From CAWFLT01 sp963816795 (GTDB lineage Bacteria > Acidobacteriota > Vicinamibacteria > Vicinamibacterales > SCN-69-37), in the NCBI GenBank assembly GCA_963816795.1, contig CAWFLT010000002.1:248001-312000 (forward strand): DNA of 64,000 nt. Direction: 5' to 3'. Numbering within the stretch: position 1 is the stretch's first letter; every line of letters starts with the position of its first letter. Both the position numbers and the translations under genes were made by a program. This document shows, piece after piece, positions 1 to 10,680 of this stretch. The notes below the pieces were generated by a model. That model was not told the DNA's origin. It saw nothing but the letters and a program-made list of their open reading frames with translations, and ran no database searches.

Positions 1-708
<708 letters not shown>

Positions 709-727
709 TGGTCCTCGTGATTGTTCT

Positions 728-797
728 GGCGCCTCGAAGTCCGAGGCGCCCTACGTACTTGTCCCGGCGCCTCGAAGCTCGAGGCGCTCTACGTACT
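728..797. repeat. Tandem pair of hairpin repeats between ilvN and ilvC
   Basis: Two copies of a unit of about 32 bases lie at 728-759 and 766-797. Each has a 9-base arm GGCGCCTCG, a 5-base loop and the complementary arm, followed by CTACGTACT. A partial third arm, GGCGCCTCG, lies near 824. The arms can form stable RNA hairpins in either direction. They sit just upstream of the ilvC start (708), so they could act as RNA processing or attenuation structures, or could simply be a dispersed palindromic repeat. Confidence 0.75.
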
Positions 798-1346
798 ACA
801 CCGAGCAGGCGAGCGACTCGTCGCTGGCGCCTCGCACGATCCACCCCGTCGGTCAGATCGGCGCGGCCCGACGGCCGGCCCCGTGCCATCGACAATCGCC
901 CGGTCCGCGCCATCTCGATGATGCCGAACGGACGCAGCATCTCGACCAGGCCGTCGATTTTTTCTTCGGTGCCGGTGATCTCGACGATCAGCGACTCCGG
1001 CGCGACGTCCACGATGCGCGCGCGGAACACGTCCACCAGTTGCATCACCTGACTGCGCGTCTCGATCGTCGTCGCCACCTTGATGAGCGAGAGGTCGCGC
1101 GTCACCGTGGCCACGTCGGTGACGTTCTCGACTTTCTGCACGTGGACGAGCTTGTAGATATTGGCTTCGATGCGCGACGCCGCCTCGGGGCTGCGCCTCG
1201 ACGACAACCGTCATCCGTGAGATCCCGGACACATCGGTGTGACCGACGGTGAGCGAGTCGATGTTGTAGCCGCGACGGCGCAGCAATGACGCGATCCGAT
1301 TCAAGACGCCGGGACGGTCAGCCACATGAACGACAAAGGTCAGCAC
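789..1346 (-). CDS. ilvN: Acetolactate synthase small (regulatory) subunit, frameshifted
   Basis: Regulatory subunit of acetohydroxyacid synthase, carrying the ACT domain through which valine inhibits the large subunit IlvB. The GTG at 1346 is preceded by AGGAG (1356-1360) and gives MLTFVVHVADRPGVLNRI and SLLRRRGYNIDSLTVG, the standard ACT-domain start. Near 1195-1205 a CCCC run appears to hold one extra C. The protein continues in the next frame as PEAASRIEANIYKLVHVQ and EMLRPFGIIEMARTG. The true C-terminus is unclear because the shifted frame has no nearby stop, although a full-length protein should end near 860-900. The stop at 789 belongs to the starting frame. The gene lies between ilvB and ilvC. 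Confidence 0.88.
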   Translation of the reverse strand: MLTFVVHVADRPGVLNRIASLLRRRGYNIDSLTVGHTDVSGISRMTVVVEAQPRGGVAHRSQYLQARPRAESRERHRRGHGDARPLAHQGGDDDRDAQSGDATGGRVPRAHRGRRAGVADRRDHRHRRKNRRPGRDAASVRHHRDGADRAIVDGTGPAVGPRRSDRRGGSCEAPATSRSPARCST

Positions 1347-1369
1347 GGTGGAAAGCTCCTGTTAATGGA

Positions 1370-1476
1370 CAATCGGCAATCGGCAATCTGCAATGGCAGA
1401 GACATCGACAATCGGCAATGCCGATCGGCAATGGACAATTGGCAATCGCGCTCGACCATGGACAATCGGCAATCTG
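1370..1476. repeat. AATCGGCAAT-type oligonucleotide repeat array
   Basis: The ilvB-ilvN gap is filled by reiterated words of the type AATCGGCAAT and GACAATCGGC at irregular spacing. It contains a 35-base core (1378-1412) that recurs, with a few changes or reverse-complemented, at 39052-39086, 39180-39214 and 40207-40241. The tract is AT-richer than its surroundings and has no convincing ORF. Its function is unknown. Confidence 0.85.
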
Positions 1477-1480
1477 CCCA

Positions 1481-3189
<1,709 letters not shown>

Positions 3190-3193
<4 letters not shown>

Positions 3194-4866
3194 GCCGGCC
3201 TCCCTTGGCTGGTGACGGCGCCTTGCGCCGCCGACGAAACGAGTTGTGCGTACTTGGTGAGCACGCCGGCCGGGGCGTTGGGCGGCCGCGGCGTTCGTGC
3301 CGCGAGACGTGCCGTCAACTCCTCGGCTGGAATCTCCAGGTCGATGCGCCGGCGCGCGACGTCCATGACGATGGCGTCGCCGTCGCGCACGGCGGCGATC
3401 GGTCCGCCGGCAGCGGCCTCCGGCGCGACGTGTCCGGCCATCAGTCCGTGGGTGGCGCCTGAAAAGCGGCCGTCGGTGACCAGCGCGACCTGTTCGCCGA
3501 GTCCGGCGCCGACAATCGCGGCGGTGACGGCCAGCATCTCCCGCATCCCGGGGCCACCGCGTGGTCCCTCGTAGCGGATGACGACCACGTCACCGGCGCG
3601 GATGGCGCCGGCCTGGACCGCGGCAAAGGCCGCTTCCTCACCGTCGAACACGCGCGCCGTCCCGCGGATCGTCGTTCGTGGATGGCCGCCGATCTTGAGC
3701 ACACAGCCCTCCGGCGCCAGTGTGCCCTTGAGAATCACCAGTCCGCCCGTCGCCGCGAGGGGAGCGTCGATCGTGCGAACGACGTCCTGGCCGGGCGTTT
3801 CCCGTGCGTCGCGGGCTTCCTCGCCGATCGACCGGCCGCTGACCGTGATCGCGTCGGTCTTGAGCAATCCAGCGTCCGCAAGGCGCTGCGCGACGAGGGT
3901 CGTGCCGCCGGCACGATGCAGATCGGTCGCGACATACCGGCCGGCCGGCTTGAGGTCGGCAATCCACGGCACGCGCGCGTTGATCTCGTTGAACGCTTCG
4001 AGGTCGAGATCGACGCCCGCCTCGCGGGCGATCGCCAGCAAGTGCAATACGGCATTGGTCGAACCGCCGGTGGCGGCGACGGACGTAATCGCGTTCTCGA
4101 ACGCCGCCGGCGTGAGGATCGCGCGCGCGGTGACCTTGCGGCGGACCAGGTCGGCGACGAGCCGGCCGGCGGCCACCGCCACGCCGCGTTTGGCAGGGTC
4201 CACGGCGGGCACGCTCGCGCTGCCCATCGGCGACAGGCCGAGGAACTCGCAGACGCCCGCCATCGTGTTGGCCGTGAACTGCCCGCCGCACGCGCCGGCG
4301 CCGGGACAGGCGCGATTCTCGAGGTCGCGCAGGCCGTCGGCGCTCAGCCGCCCCGCGGCGTGCGCCCCGACGCCCTCGAAGACATCCTGAATCGTGACAT
4401 CGCGCCCATTGACGTGACCCGGGGCGATCGATCCGCCATAGAGCACCAGTCCCGGCAGGTTGAGGCGCGCCAGCGCCATCGCCGCGCCCGGAATCGTCTT
4501 GTCGCAGCCCACCAGCGCGATGACGCCGTCGAGCCGGTTTCCCGACGCGACCAGTTCGATCGAATCCGCGATGACCTCCCGGCTGACGAGCGACATCCGC
4601 ATTCCCGGCGTGCCCATCGTGATGCCGTCGGAGATGGACACCGTGTTGAATTCCATCGCCGTCGCGCCGGCGGCGCGAATGCCCTCGCGCACGTACTGAG
4701 CCAACTCGCGCAGGTGATAGTTGCAGGGACCGATTTCAATCCAGGTGTTGGCGATACCGATGACCGGCCGCGCCAGGTCCGCGTCGGTGAACCCGGCCGC
4801 CTTGAACATCGCCCGCGCCGGCGCGCGATGCGGTCCGCCAAAGGTTTCGGAGAAGGAGCCAGCCAC
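3190..4866 (-). CDS. ilvD: Dihydroxy-acid dehydratase
   Basis: Iron-sulfur dehydratase that converts 2,3-dihydroxy-isovalerate or -methylvalerate to the 2-oxo acids, the third common step of branched-chain amino acid synthesis. The 558-residue ORF is intact. Cluster-ligand regions are visible as GCDKTIPGAAMAL and CPGAGACGGQFTANTMA, and the C-terminal motifs as YEGPRGGPGMREML and TDGRFSGATHGL. Translation starts at a GTG (4866). It is the first gene of the ilv operon and overlaps ilvB by four bases. An AT-rich promoter region lies directly upstream. Confidence 0.97.
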
Positions 4867-4907
4867 GTCCGATGGTTATATCGGTCGGTGACACATTAAG
4901 CAATATG

Positions 4908-4935
4908 ATAATAATTAGAACAATATAATAAACAA
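4908..4935 (-). promoter_or_regulatory. Candidate promoter of the ilvDBNC operon
   Basis: A sharply AT-rich island (about 4897-4943) interrupts GC-rich DNA upstream of ilvD. On the minus strand it offers TTGTTT at 4935-4930 and TATTAT at 4913-4908, 16 bases apart, about 40 bases before the GTG start. Other spacings are possible in such AT-rich sequence. No leader peptide or T-box-like structure is visible, because the untranslated leader would be very short. Confidence 0.45.
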
Positions 4936-4959
4936 TTATTTTACCGCGCTGGTCTCAGA

Positions 4960-5000
4960 TCAAGGCTCCGTGTCACTCCGTAGTCTCCGTGTGAGAGGCG
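4960..5000. repeat. Short CTCCGTG-word repeat
   Basis: Between the operon end at 5017 and the ilvD promoter lies a small cluster of CTCCGTG/CTCCGTA words. It belongs to the same word-repeat family as the larger arrays at 18917-19026, 47731-47855 and 62224-62460. Confidence 0.5.
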
Positions 5001-5016
5001 TGAGGTTTTTCGACAG

Positions 5017-6478
5017 TCAGTACTTCGCCTGCGTCGGATCGACCTTGTCGATCCAGGCCAGGATGCCGCCCTGCAGGTTCTTGATGCGCGTGAAACCGCG
5101 CTCGCGCAGCAGCGCCACGGCCTTGGCGCTGCGGCCGCCCATCTTGCAGTGGACGATGATCTCCGGGGCGCCGTCGCCCTGCGGCAGCTCGGCCACACGA
5201 TTCGGCAGCTCGCCGAGCGGGATGAGGGTCGATCCCGGAATGCGGCAGATTTCGAACTCGCGCGGTTCCCGCACGTCGAGAATCCAGACGGGATCGTGCC
5301 GATCGAGCTGCGCCTTGAATTCCTCGACCGTGGTCTCGAACTCGGGTGAGCAGACCCGCCGGCGCGGTCTGCGAGGCGGGCATCACGCCGCAGAACTGCT
5401 CGTAGTTGATCAGCGTCTTCTGGGTCGGGTGATCGCCGCAGATCACGCAGTTCGGGTCGCGGCGGAGCTTCAACGTCCGGAACGACATCGCGAGCGCGTC
5501 GAAGAGCAGCAGCCGGCCCGCCAGCGAGTCGCCGGCGCCGAGGATCAGCTTGATCGCCTCGGTCGCCTGAATCGTCCCGATCAGGCCGGGTAACACACCG
5601 AGGACGCCGCCTTCGGCGCAGCTCGGCACGAGGCCCGGCGGCGGCGGTTCGGGATACAGGCAGCGATAGCACGGGCCGCCTTTGGTCGCGAAGACCGACG
5701 CCTGGCCGTCGAACCGGAAGATGCTGCCGTAGACGTTGGGCTTGCCGGTCAGCACGCAGGCGTCGTTGACCAGATAGCGGGTCGGAAAATTGTCGGCGCC
5801 GTCCACGATGATGTCGTAGTCGCGAAACAGCTCGAGGGCATTGCCGACCGTGAGCGCCGTATCGTGCTCGATGACCGTCATCGCCGGATTGAGGCCGCTC
5901 AGCCGTTCCCGCGCGGCCGTCAGCTTGCGCCGTCCCACATCGCCGGTCGAGTAGAGAATCTGCCGCTGCAGGTTGCTGACGTCGACGACGTCGAAGTCGA
6001 CGAGCCCGAGCGTGCCGACACCAGCCGCCGCGAGGTAGAGCGACGAGGGCGAGCCGAGCCCGCCGGCGCCGACGCAGAGCACGCGCGCCGCCTTCAACCG
6101 GCGCTGACCCTCGACGCCGACTTCCGGCATGATCAGATGCCGGCTGTATCGCGTGACGTCGTCTTTCGAGAGCGCCGGCAGCGCGTCGACGGCCTCGGCC
6201 ACCGAGCCGCCGGCCACGGACGGGATGATGCTCAGCGTGTCCGACGGGCCGACGGCGGTCGCCTCACCCTTCAGGTGCCGGATGTCTTCGTCGTTTACGT
6301 AGATGTTGACGAAGCTGCGCAGCTTGCCGTCGTCCTTGAAGAGGTGATTGCGGAGGTCGGCGTGGCGCGCCGTGAGCTGCTGCAACACTTCGGCGACGTC
6401 CTGGCCGTCGACCTGGACCACGGCTTGCTGGCCGGTGTACGGCCGCAGCGGCGTTGGAATCAAAATACGAACGGGCAT
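5017..6478 (-). CDS. CysO-like sulfur carrier / MoeB-ThiF adenylyltransferase / rhodanese fusion
   Basis: Predicted to build and load a protein thiocarboxylate. Residues 1-91 are a beta-grasp sulfur carrier close to mycobacterial CysO (FVNIYVNDEDIRHLKGEATA, then SIIPSVAGG). The Gly-Gly that should carry the thiocarboxylate is internal, at 90-91. Residues about 105-370 are an E1-like MoeB/ThiF domain with VLCVGAGGLGSPSSLYLAAA, a CYRCLYPEPP and CVICGDHP zinc-cysteine pair and PSCAEGGVLGVLPG. An extra C near 5345 shifts the frame, after which a rhodanese follows (EEFKAQLDRHDPVWILDVRE) with active-site Cys in VHCKMGGRSAK, ending at 5017. MoeB plus rhodanese is the MoeZ arrangement. The gene starts 10 bases after the CysM-JAMM gene, so the two are almost certainly co-transcribed. 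MoeB of molybdopterin synthesis is the main alternative, but the CysO-like carrier and CysM neighbour argue for cysteine synthesis. Confidence 0.9.
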
Positions 6479-6488
6479 GAGGGGGTTC

Positions 6489-7850
6489 CTATCCTGCGCT
6501 CCGGTCGAGCGGCTCTTCGTCGAAGCCCGACCGGTCGGCGCGAAGTCTCCAGGATCGCACGACGCCGGCCTGCCCGCCAGCGACCGAGACGATCACGTAG
6601 CTCATGTTCGGCCACGCATGTTCGAGATCGAACGCGGACGGTTCCGCCGGGTGATCTGGATGTGAATGATAAAAGCCGAGGAGCGCACGGCCGGTGTCGT
6701 CCGCATGTTTCTCGGCCGCTCGATACTCTTCGGTCCCGATGAGGAATCGGCGGCGGCGTTCCCCGGTCGTGACATTCCGGAGCGACAGCGCTTCCACGAT
6801 CTGCGTGGGCGCCGGTCCGAACAGCGCGCCGCAGCACTCGTCCGGATAACTGCGTTCGCCATCGGCCAGAATCGTCGCCCTCGCCGCAGACGAGATCCGC
6901 ACGGTGTTGGCAGACGACGGCCCCGATTCAGCCGTGTCGTCCCAAAAGCGATCGGACAAGTAGCGATCTCCTCCGTCGGGAAAGACGGTCACGAAGACGC
7001 CGGCACGGACTTCGGAGGCCGCGTCGAGGCAGGCCGCCAGCGCGGCGCCGCTCGACGGCCCGACGAACAATCCCGCCTCGCGTGCCAACCGGCGCGTGAG
7101 CTCGTGCGCCGTGTCGGTCGCGACCGTGATCTGCCGGTTGGCGAGCGACCGATCGTAAATCGTCGGGACAATCGCCGAGGCCATGTGCTTGAGCCCTTCG
7201 AGATTGTGCAAGGGCGAGTCTGGCTCGACCGACAGGAGCTGAATCGAGCGGTCGATCTCGCGCAGCCGGCGGCCCGTGCCGACAAACGTCCCGCTCGTGC
7301 CAAGGCCGGCGACGAAATGGGTCAGGCGTCCGCCAGTCTGCTCGGCGATCTCGACCGCCGTCGTGTCATAGTGCGCGCGCCAGTTGGCATCGTTGCCGTA
7401 TTGATTGGCGTAGAAGTAGCGATCCGGAGCCGCCGCGTAGATCCGTCGCGCCTCGAGAATCGCGCCGTCGCTTCCCTCCATCGGATCGGTGAACACGAGA
7501 TCCGCGCCGTACGCGTGGAGGATTCGCTTCCGCTCAGGCGTGACGTTGCCCGGCACGCAGAGCCGGACGCGATGCCCGCGCGCGGCCCCAATCATCGCGT
7601 AGGCGATGCCGGTGTTCCCGGAGGTCGCGTCGAGCAGGATCTTGCCGCGGCCGAGCTGGCCGCTGCGTTCCGCGTCCAGAATGATGGCCAGCGCGGCGCG
7701 ATCCTTGACCGAGCCCCCGGGGTTGCTCGATTCCAGCTTGGCGTACAACTCGACCTCCGGGCGCGGTTCGAAGCGTCCGAGCCGCACGAGGGGCGTGCCG
7801 CCGATCGCCGCAACGAGCGGCGCCTGGACAGGAGCATTCGTCAAAGACAT
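6489..7850 (-). CDS. cysM: CysM-type cysteine synthase fused to a JAMM (Mec-like) metalloprotease
   Basis: Predicted PLP-dependent cysteine synthase that uses a carrier-protein thiocarboxylate as sulfur donor, joined to the protease that frees cysteine from the carrier. Residues 1 to about 320 are CysM-like: GGTPLVRLGRF, the PLP lysine in NPGGSVKDRAA, TSGNTGIAYA, YANQYGNDANW and THFVAGLGTSGTFVGTGR, which resembles mycobacterial CysM. Residues about 330-453 are a JAMM/MPN domain with the upstream Glu in SYPDECCGALFG and the zinc motif HSHPDHPAEPSAFD. In Mycobacterium tuberculosis mec, cysO and cysM are separate adjacent genes. The ATG at 7850 is preferred over upstream in-frame starts because GAGGA precedes it and the CysM alignment starts there. 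It is intact and lies behind a candidate cysteine attenuator. Confidence 0.92.
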   Translation of the reverse strand: MSLTNAPVQAPLVAAIGGTPLVRLGRFEPRPEVELYAKLESSNPGGSVKDRAALAIILDAERSGQLGRGKILLDATSGNTGIAYAMIGAARGHRVRLCVPGNVTPERKRILHAYGADLVFTDPMEGSDGAILEARRIYAAAPDRYFYANQYGNDANWRAHYDTTAVEIAEQTGGRLTHFVAGLGTSGTFVGTGRRLREIDRSIQLLSVEPDSPLHNLEGLKHMASAIVPTIYDRSLANRQITVATDTAHELTRRLAREAGLFVGPSSGAALAACLDAASEVRAGVFVTVFPDGGDRYLSDRFWDDTAESGPSSANTVRISSAARATILADGERSYPDECCGALFGPAPTQIVEALSLRNVTTGERRRRFLIGTEEYRAAEKHADDTGRALLGFYHSHPDHPAEPSAFDLEHAWPNMSYVIVSVAGGQAGVVRSWRLRADRSGFDEEPLDRSAG

Positions 7851-7901
7851 CGGGTGTCGTTTCCTCGTGATCAATTGGAAACGACACCCGATGTCGTTTC
7901 C
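7848..7901 (-). promoter_or_regulatory. Nested inverted repeats over the cysM start codon
   Basis: CATCGGGTGTCGTTTCC (7848-7864) is perfectly complementary to 7877-7893, with a 12-base spacer. A second 10-base pairing, GGAAACGACA (7877-7886) with 7892-7901, uses the same arm, so the two stems exclude each other. The cysM ATG (7850-7848) and its GAGGA lie in or beside the larger stem. This could be a translational switch or an operator. Confidence 0.6.
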
Positions 7902-7932
7902 AAAAACAAAAAGCCCGGACGCTTGTCCGGGC
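7902..7932 (-). terminator. Intrinsic terminator between leader peptide and cysM
   Basis: Read on the minus strand, an 8-base GC-rich stem GCCCGGAC / GTCCGGGC with a 4-base loop (7932-7913) is followed by a T-rich run, TTTTTGTTTTT (7912-7902). This is a textbook rho-independent terminator. It lies after the candidate leader peptide and before cysM, where a transcription attenuator is expected. Confidence 0.85.
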
Positions 7933-7967
7933 CGAACTGCCATCGTCAGAATCTTGCGGTCAGCGCG

Positions 7968-8063
7968 CTAGGCTGAGCCCGTCGATGGAGACGCACCCGG
8001 GATCTGGCCCATGAAGGGCCTGCAACAGGCGCAACAGATCCCGGAACGGCGAGCGCGCAACAT
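7968..8063 (-). CDS. Putative Cys-rich leader peptide of a transcription attenuator
   Basis: A 31-codon ORF, too short for routine gene calling, starts at the ATG at 8063 (MLRARRSGICCACCRP) and stops at 7968. An in-frame ATG at 8072 would add three residues. Codons 10, 11, 13 and 14 are cysteine, directly upstream of a cysteine-synthesis operon. The Cys codons lie at and just after the first arm of a 10-base inverted repeat (CCGGGATCTG, 8044-8035, pairing with 8006-7997), and the intrinsic terminator follows. No strong ribosome-binding site is visible. If the proposed promoter is right, the message may begin almost at the start codon. Ribosome stalling at Cys codons would leave the second arm free to compete with the terminator. 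The coding assignment is inferred, not proven. Confidence 0.62.
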   Translation of the reverse strand: MLRARRSGICCACCRPFMGQIPGASPSTGSA

Positions 8064-8070
8064 CCCAATC

Positions 8071-8100
8071 ATTGTGACGGAGGCGCCGACTGGGCGTCAA
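8071..8100 (-). promoter_or_regulatory. Candidate promoter of the cysteine operon leader
   Basis: On the minus strand TTGACG (8100-8095) and CACAAT (8076-8071) are separated by 18 bases. A start site six to eight bases further on would fall close to the leader-peptide ATG at 8063. The -35 element abuts the hairpin that ends the preceding gene. Confidence 0.5.
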
Positions 8101-8133
8101 GACTCCGGGAGTCGTTCCCTGACTCCCGGAGTC
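8101..8133 (-). terminator. Hairpin after the membrane/spermidine-synthase gene
   Basis: GACTCCGGGAGTC (8101-8113) and its exact complement (8121-8133) are separated by 7 bases and start right after the TAA at 8138-8136. There is no long T run, so termination is probable rather than certain. Confidence 0.55.
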
Positions 8134-8135
8134 CT

Positions 8136-10198
8136 TTACTTCCAGACCGTCAGCAGGCTGCTGAACGCGTCGGTCCACAGGACCGACGGAATCTCGTCGT
8201 TGGGCAGGAGCGCCAACGGACGAGCCCGGTCGAGAAACGGCTCGTTGTGGGTGAGGAGCAGCCAGGTGTTGCCAATCGCGTCGTACGGCCCGCCGGAGGC
8301 CTGGTCGAGTTCGAGGACCTGCAGGCCGGTCAGGGCGGCGCCGGCTTTGACGACGGGGCGAAGATCGATGTACCGGTTCGAGATGTGAACGGCGAGGACG
8401 CCGTCGGGGCGCAGTGCCTGCTCGTAGAGGGCGAAGGCCTCCCTGGTGAGCAGGTGCACTGGAATGGCGTCGCCGGAAAAGGCGTCGATGGCGAGGACGT
8501 CATAGGTGTGTTGATTCTGCTCAGACACCATCTCGCGCTCGAGCGAGAGCCGCGCGTCGCCCAGAGAGACCTCTGTCTTCGCGCGCGAGTCTTTGAGATA
8601 CGTGAAGTACTGATTCGAGAATCGGACGACCAGCGGGTCGATCTCGAAGAAACGGATGCGATCGAACGGCTGCCCGAGCGCGGCCACGGTCCCGGACCCG
8701 AGCCCGACGACTCCGATCTTGAGGGGCTGGCCCTGATCGCGCCGCGGATGCTGGCCGACCGCCAGTCGCGATGCCGCTGCCGGGCGCGTAGTACGAGCGG
8801 GCCTGGCGTCCGAGCTCGGGAGGAACGAGCACCTGCACGCCGTGCACGATCCGCCCGTGCCACAACTTGCGGACGCGCTTCTCCTCGGGCCCTTCGTCGA
8901 AGACCCGCAGCATCCCGTAGTAGCCGCGTCCTGACCCGACCAGGCCCTCACGCTGCAGCGGGCGGAGGACGATGGCGCCCACGTAGAAGAGCGCGCCGGC
9001 GCACACGACCGCTGCGATGCCGGCCAGGACCCGTGAGTGCTCGCGCGCCAAATCGCGGCAGCCGAGCGCCAGCAGCGCGGCCACGGTCACCATGAACAGA
9101 AGCGGCAGTTCCAGATACCAGGTGAACAGGACCGGCGCCACCAGCGTCACGAACGCCGCGCCGGCGCTGCCGCCGATCGAAATGGCGAGATAGAAGGCCG
9201 TCAGCGAGGCCGGCGACGGGCGAAGCTGCGCGAGCTCGCCGTGACACACCATCGCCGCGGCGGTGAACGCCGCCACGAGCGCGATGCCCTGCAGGAGGAT
9301 CGGCGTTTCCGAGTCGGAGTTGGCGTAGATGACGGCCGCAGCCAGCAGGATGACGAGCGCCGAGCCCCACGCCCACCGCCAGTACCAGCCCGCGAACGCG
9401 AGAATGAACGTCACGAGATACAACGCGAGCGGAACGATCCAGATGAGCGGCACCGCGGCGACGTCCTGGGTCAGGCTGTTCGTCGTGGCGACGAGCAGAC
9501 CCGATCCGAAGGCCGGCAGGACGATCCAGAGGAGCCGATCGATCGCGCCGACCGGCGCGTGGTCGTCGAGCGGCGGCGTCACGACGCTGTCCGCGCTGGT
9601 CGCGCGCATCGATTGTGCGCACCAGGCGCAGACGAGGACGAACGCGGCAAAGCCGGCCGACCAGACGACGGCCTGCGGGCGCAGATCGAGGTAGCGCTCG
9701 AGGTAGAGCGGATAGACGCCGAGCGCGAGCAGCGATCCCACGTTCGACAGCACGTAGAGCCGGTACGGCGAGCGATTGGGAAAGCGGCGCGCGAACCAGT
9801 CCTGCAGCATTGGCGCGGTGGCAGCGAGCAGGACGTACGGGAACCCCACCGTCAGGGTCGAGCACGCCGAGCACGCGCGCCACCGGAGCGGTGCCGTCGA
9901 TCGGTTTCCAGGCTGCCGCCGGTGTGATCGGCAGCGTGACGAGCGCGACGATCAGCAGGATCAGGTGCAGCCAGATCTGACGGCGGACGCCGAGCCGGCG
10001 TGACACGTGCGCGTAGGCGTAGCCGCCCACGAGCGCCACCTGGAAGAACAGCAGGCACGACGCCCAGACGACGGAGCCGCCGCCAAACCACGGCAGGATC
10101 TGCTTGGCCATGAGCGGCTGGACGAGAAACAGGAGGAAGGCGCCGAGGAAGACGGCGACGTGAAATCGAAGCGCCTGCACCGCCGCGGAAAATACCAC
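8136..10198 (-). CDS. Fused membrane (MFS-like) / spermidine-synthase-fold protein, frameshifted
   Basis: A polytopic membrane half followed by a Rossmann spermidine-synthase-like half, an architecture usually annotated as fused MFS/spermidine synthase. The N-terminal frame gives FLGAFLLFLVQPLMAKQILP and CLLFFQVALVGGYAYAH. After a break near 9850 come many hydrophobic segments, for example IVPLALYLVTFILAFAG. After a second break near 8745 comes the soluble domain, with GVVGLGSGTVAALG, FFEIDPLVVRFSNQYF, a DVLAIDAFSGDAIPVHL motif and HISNRYIDLRPV. Aminopropyl transfer has rarely been shown for such fusions, so the substrate is unknown. A related fusion lies at 15528-17583. The breaks look like single-base errors because both halves are well conserved. 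Confidence 0.82.
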
Positions 10199-10470
10199 AG
10201 TCCGCGCGACGCGACCGCGCGGCTAGCACCGATCGCGCGAGCGCGTGCGAACAGCGTGGAGCCGTCCTGCCGCGTGAAGCGCAGCTCGTGAATGGCATCC
10301 ACCGCGATCTCGACCGAAGTCACGATCCTGAAGCCGTCCACGCTGATCTCGCAGACAATGATCGGGGCGTCGATGCCGAGGATCTGACCTTGAATCTGGC
10401 CGGTCACCTCGAGCCGGGGAGCGCGACGCCATTCGATCGAGCCGATGGCCGGGCCATTCGACGGCTGCAT
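10199..10470 (-). CDS. Possible PilZ-like domain protein, incomplete
   Basis: The frame from the ATG at 10470 reads MQPSNGPAIGSIEWRRAPRL and then GIDAPIIVCEISVDGFRIVT, VDAIHELRFTRQDGSTLFAR. This resembles a PilZ-type beta barrel, which often starts with RR..R and carries a (D/N)xSxxG-like turn. The open frame runs on into the next gene without a stop, so the C-terminus is probably shifted or missing. It lies directly upstream of the membrane/spermidine-synthase gene on the same strand. The assignment is tentative. Confidence 0.35.
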
Positions 10471-10680
10471 CAACGACGCTCGATGCAGGATAGGCTCCAC
10501 GGATAAAACGGGGCGCAAGATCCCTGCCACGGCCGATCCTGGGATCGGCCAATGTACGGCGGCACCCTGACAGAATTGACCGTCCCGTCTCTGCGGCTCA
10601 GAGGAGATCAGTCTGCCCCTGGGGAGACGGCGCAAGAGGAGGCGCAGCTCGGGCCGGAGCCGCCGGAGAGGACAGCCAGC

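Noticed and set aside
4867..4972. Leader peptide or T-box attenuator for the ilv operon
   Set aside because: No short ORF rich in Ile/Val/Leu codons and no terminator hairpin is visible between the AT-rich promoter region and ilvD.
7960..8178. 72-codon minus-strand ORF overlapping the cysM leader
   Set aside because: It crosses the stop of the preceding gene and the promoter-like region and has no family features; the 31-codon Cys-rich frame explains the region better.
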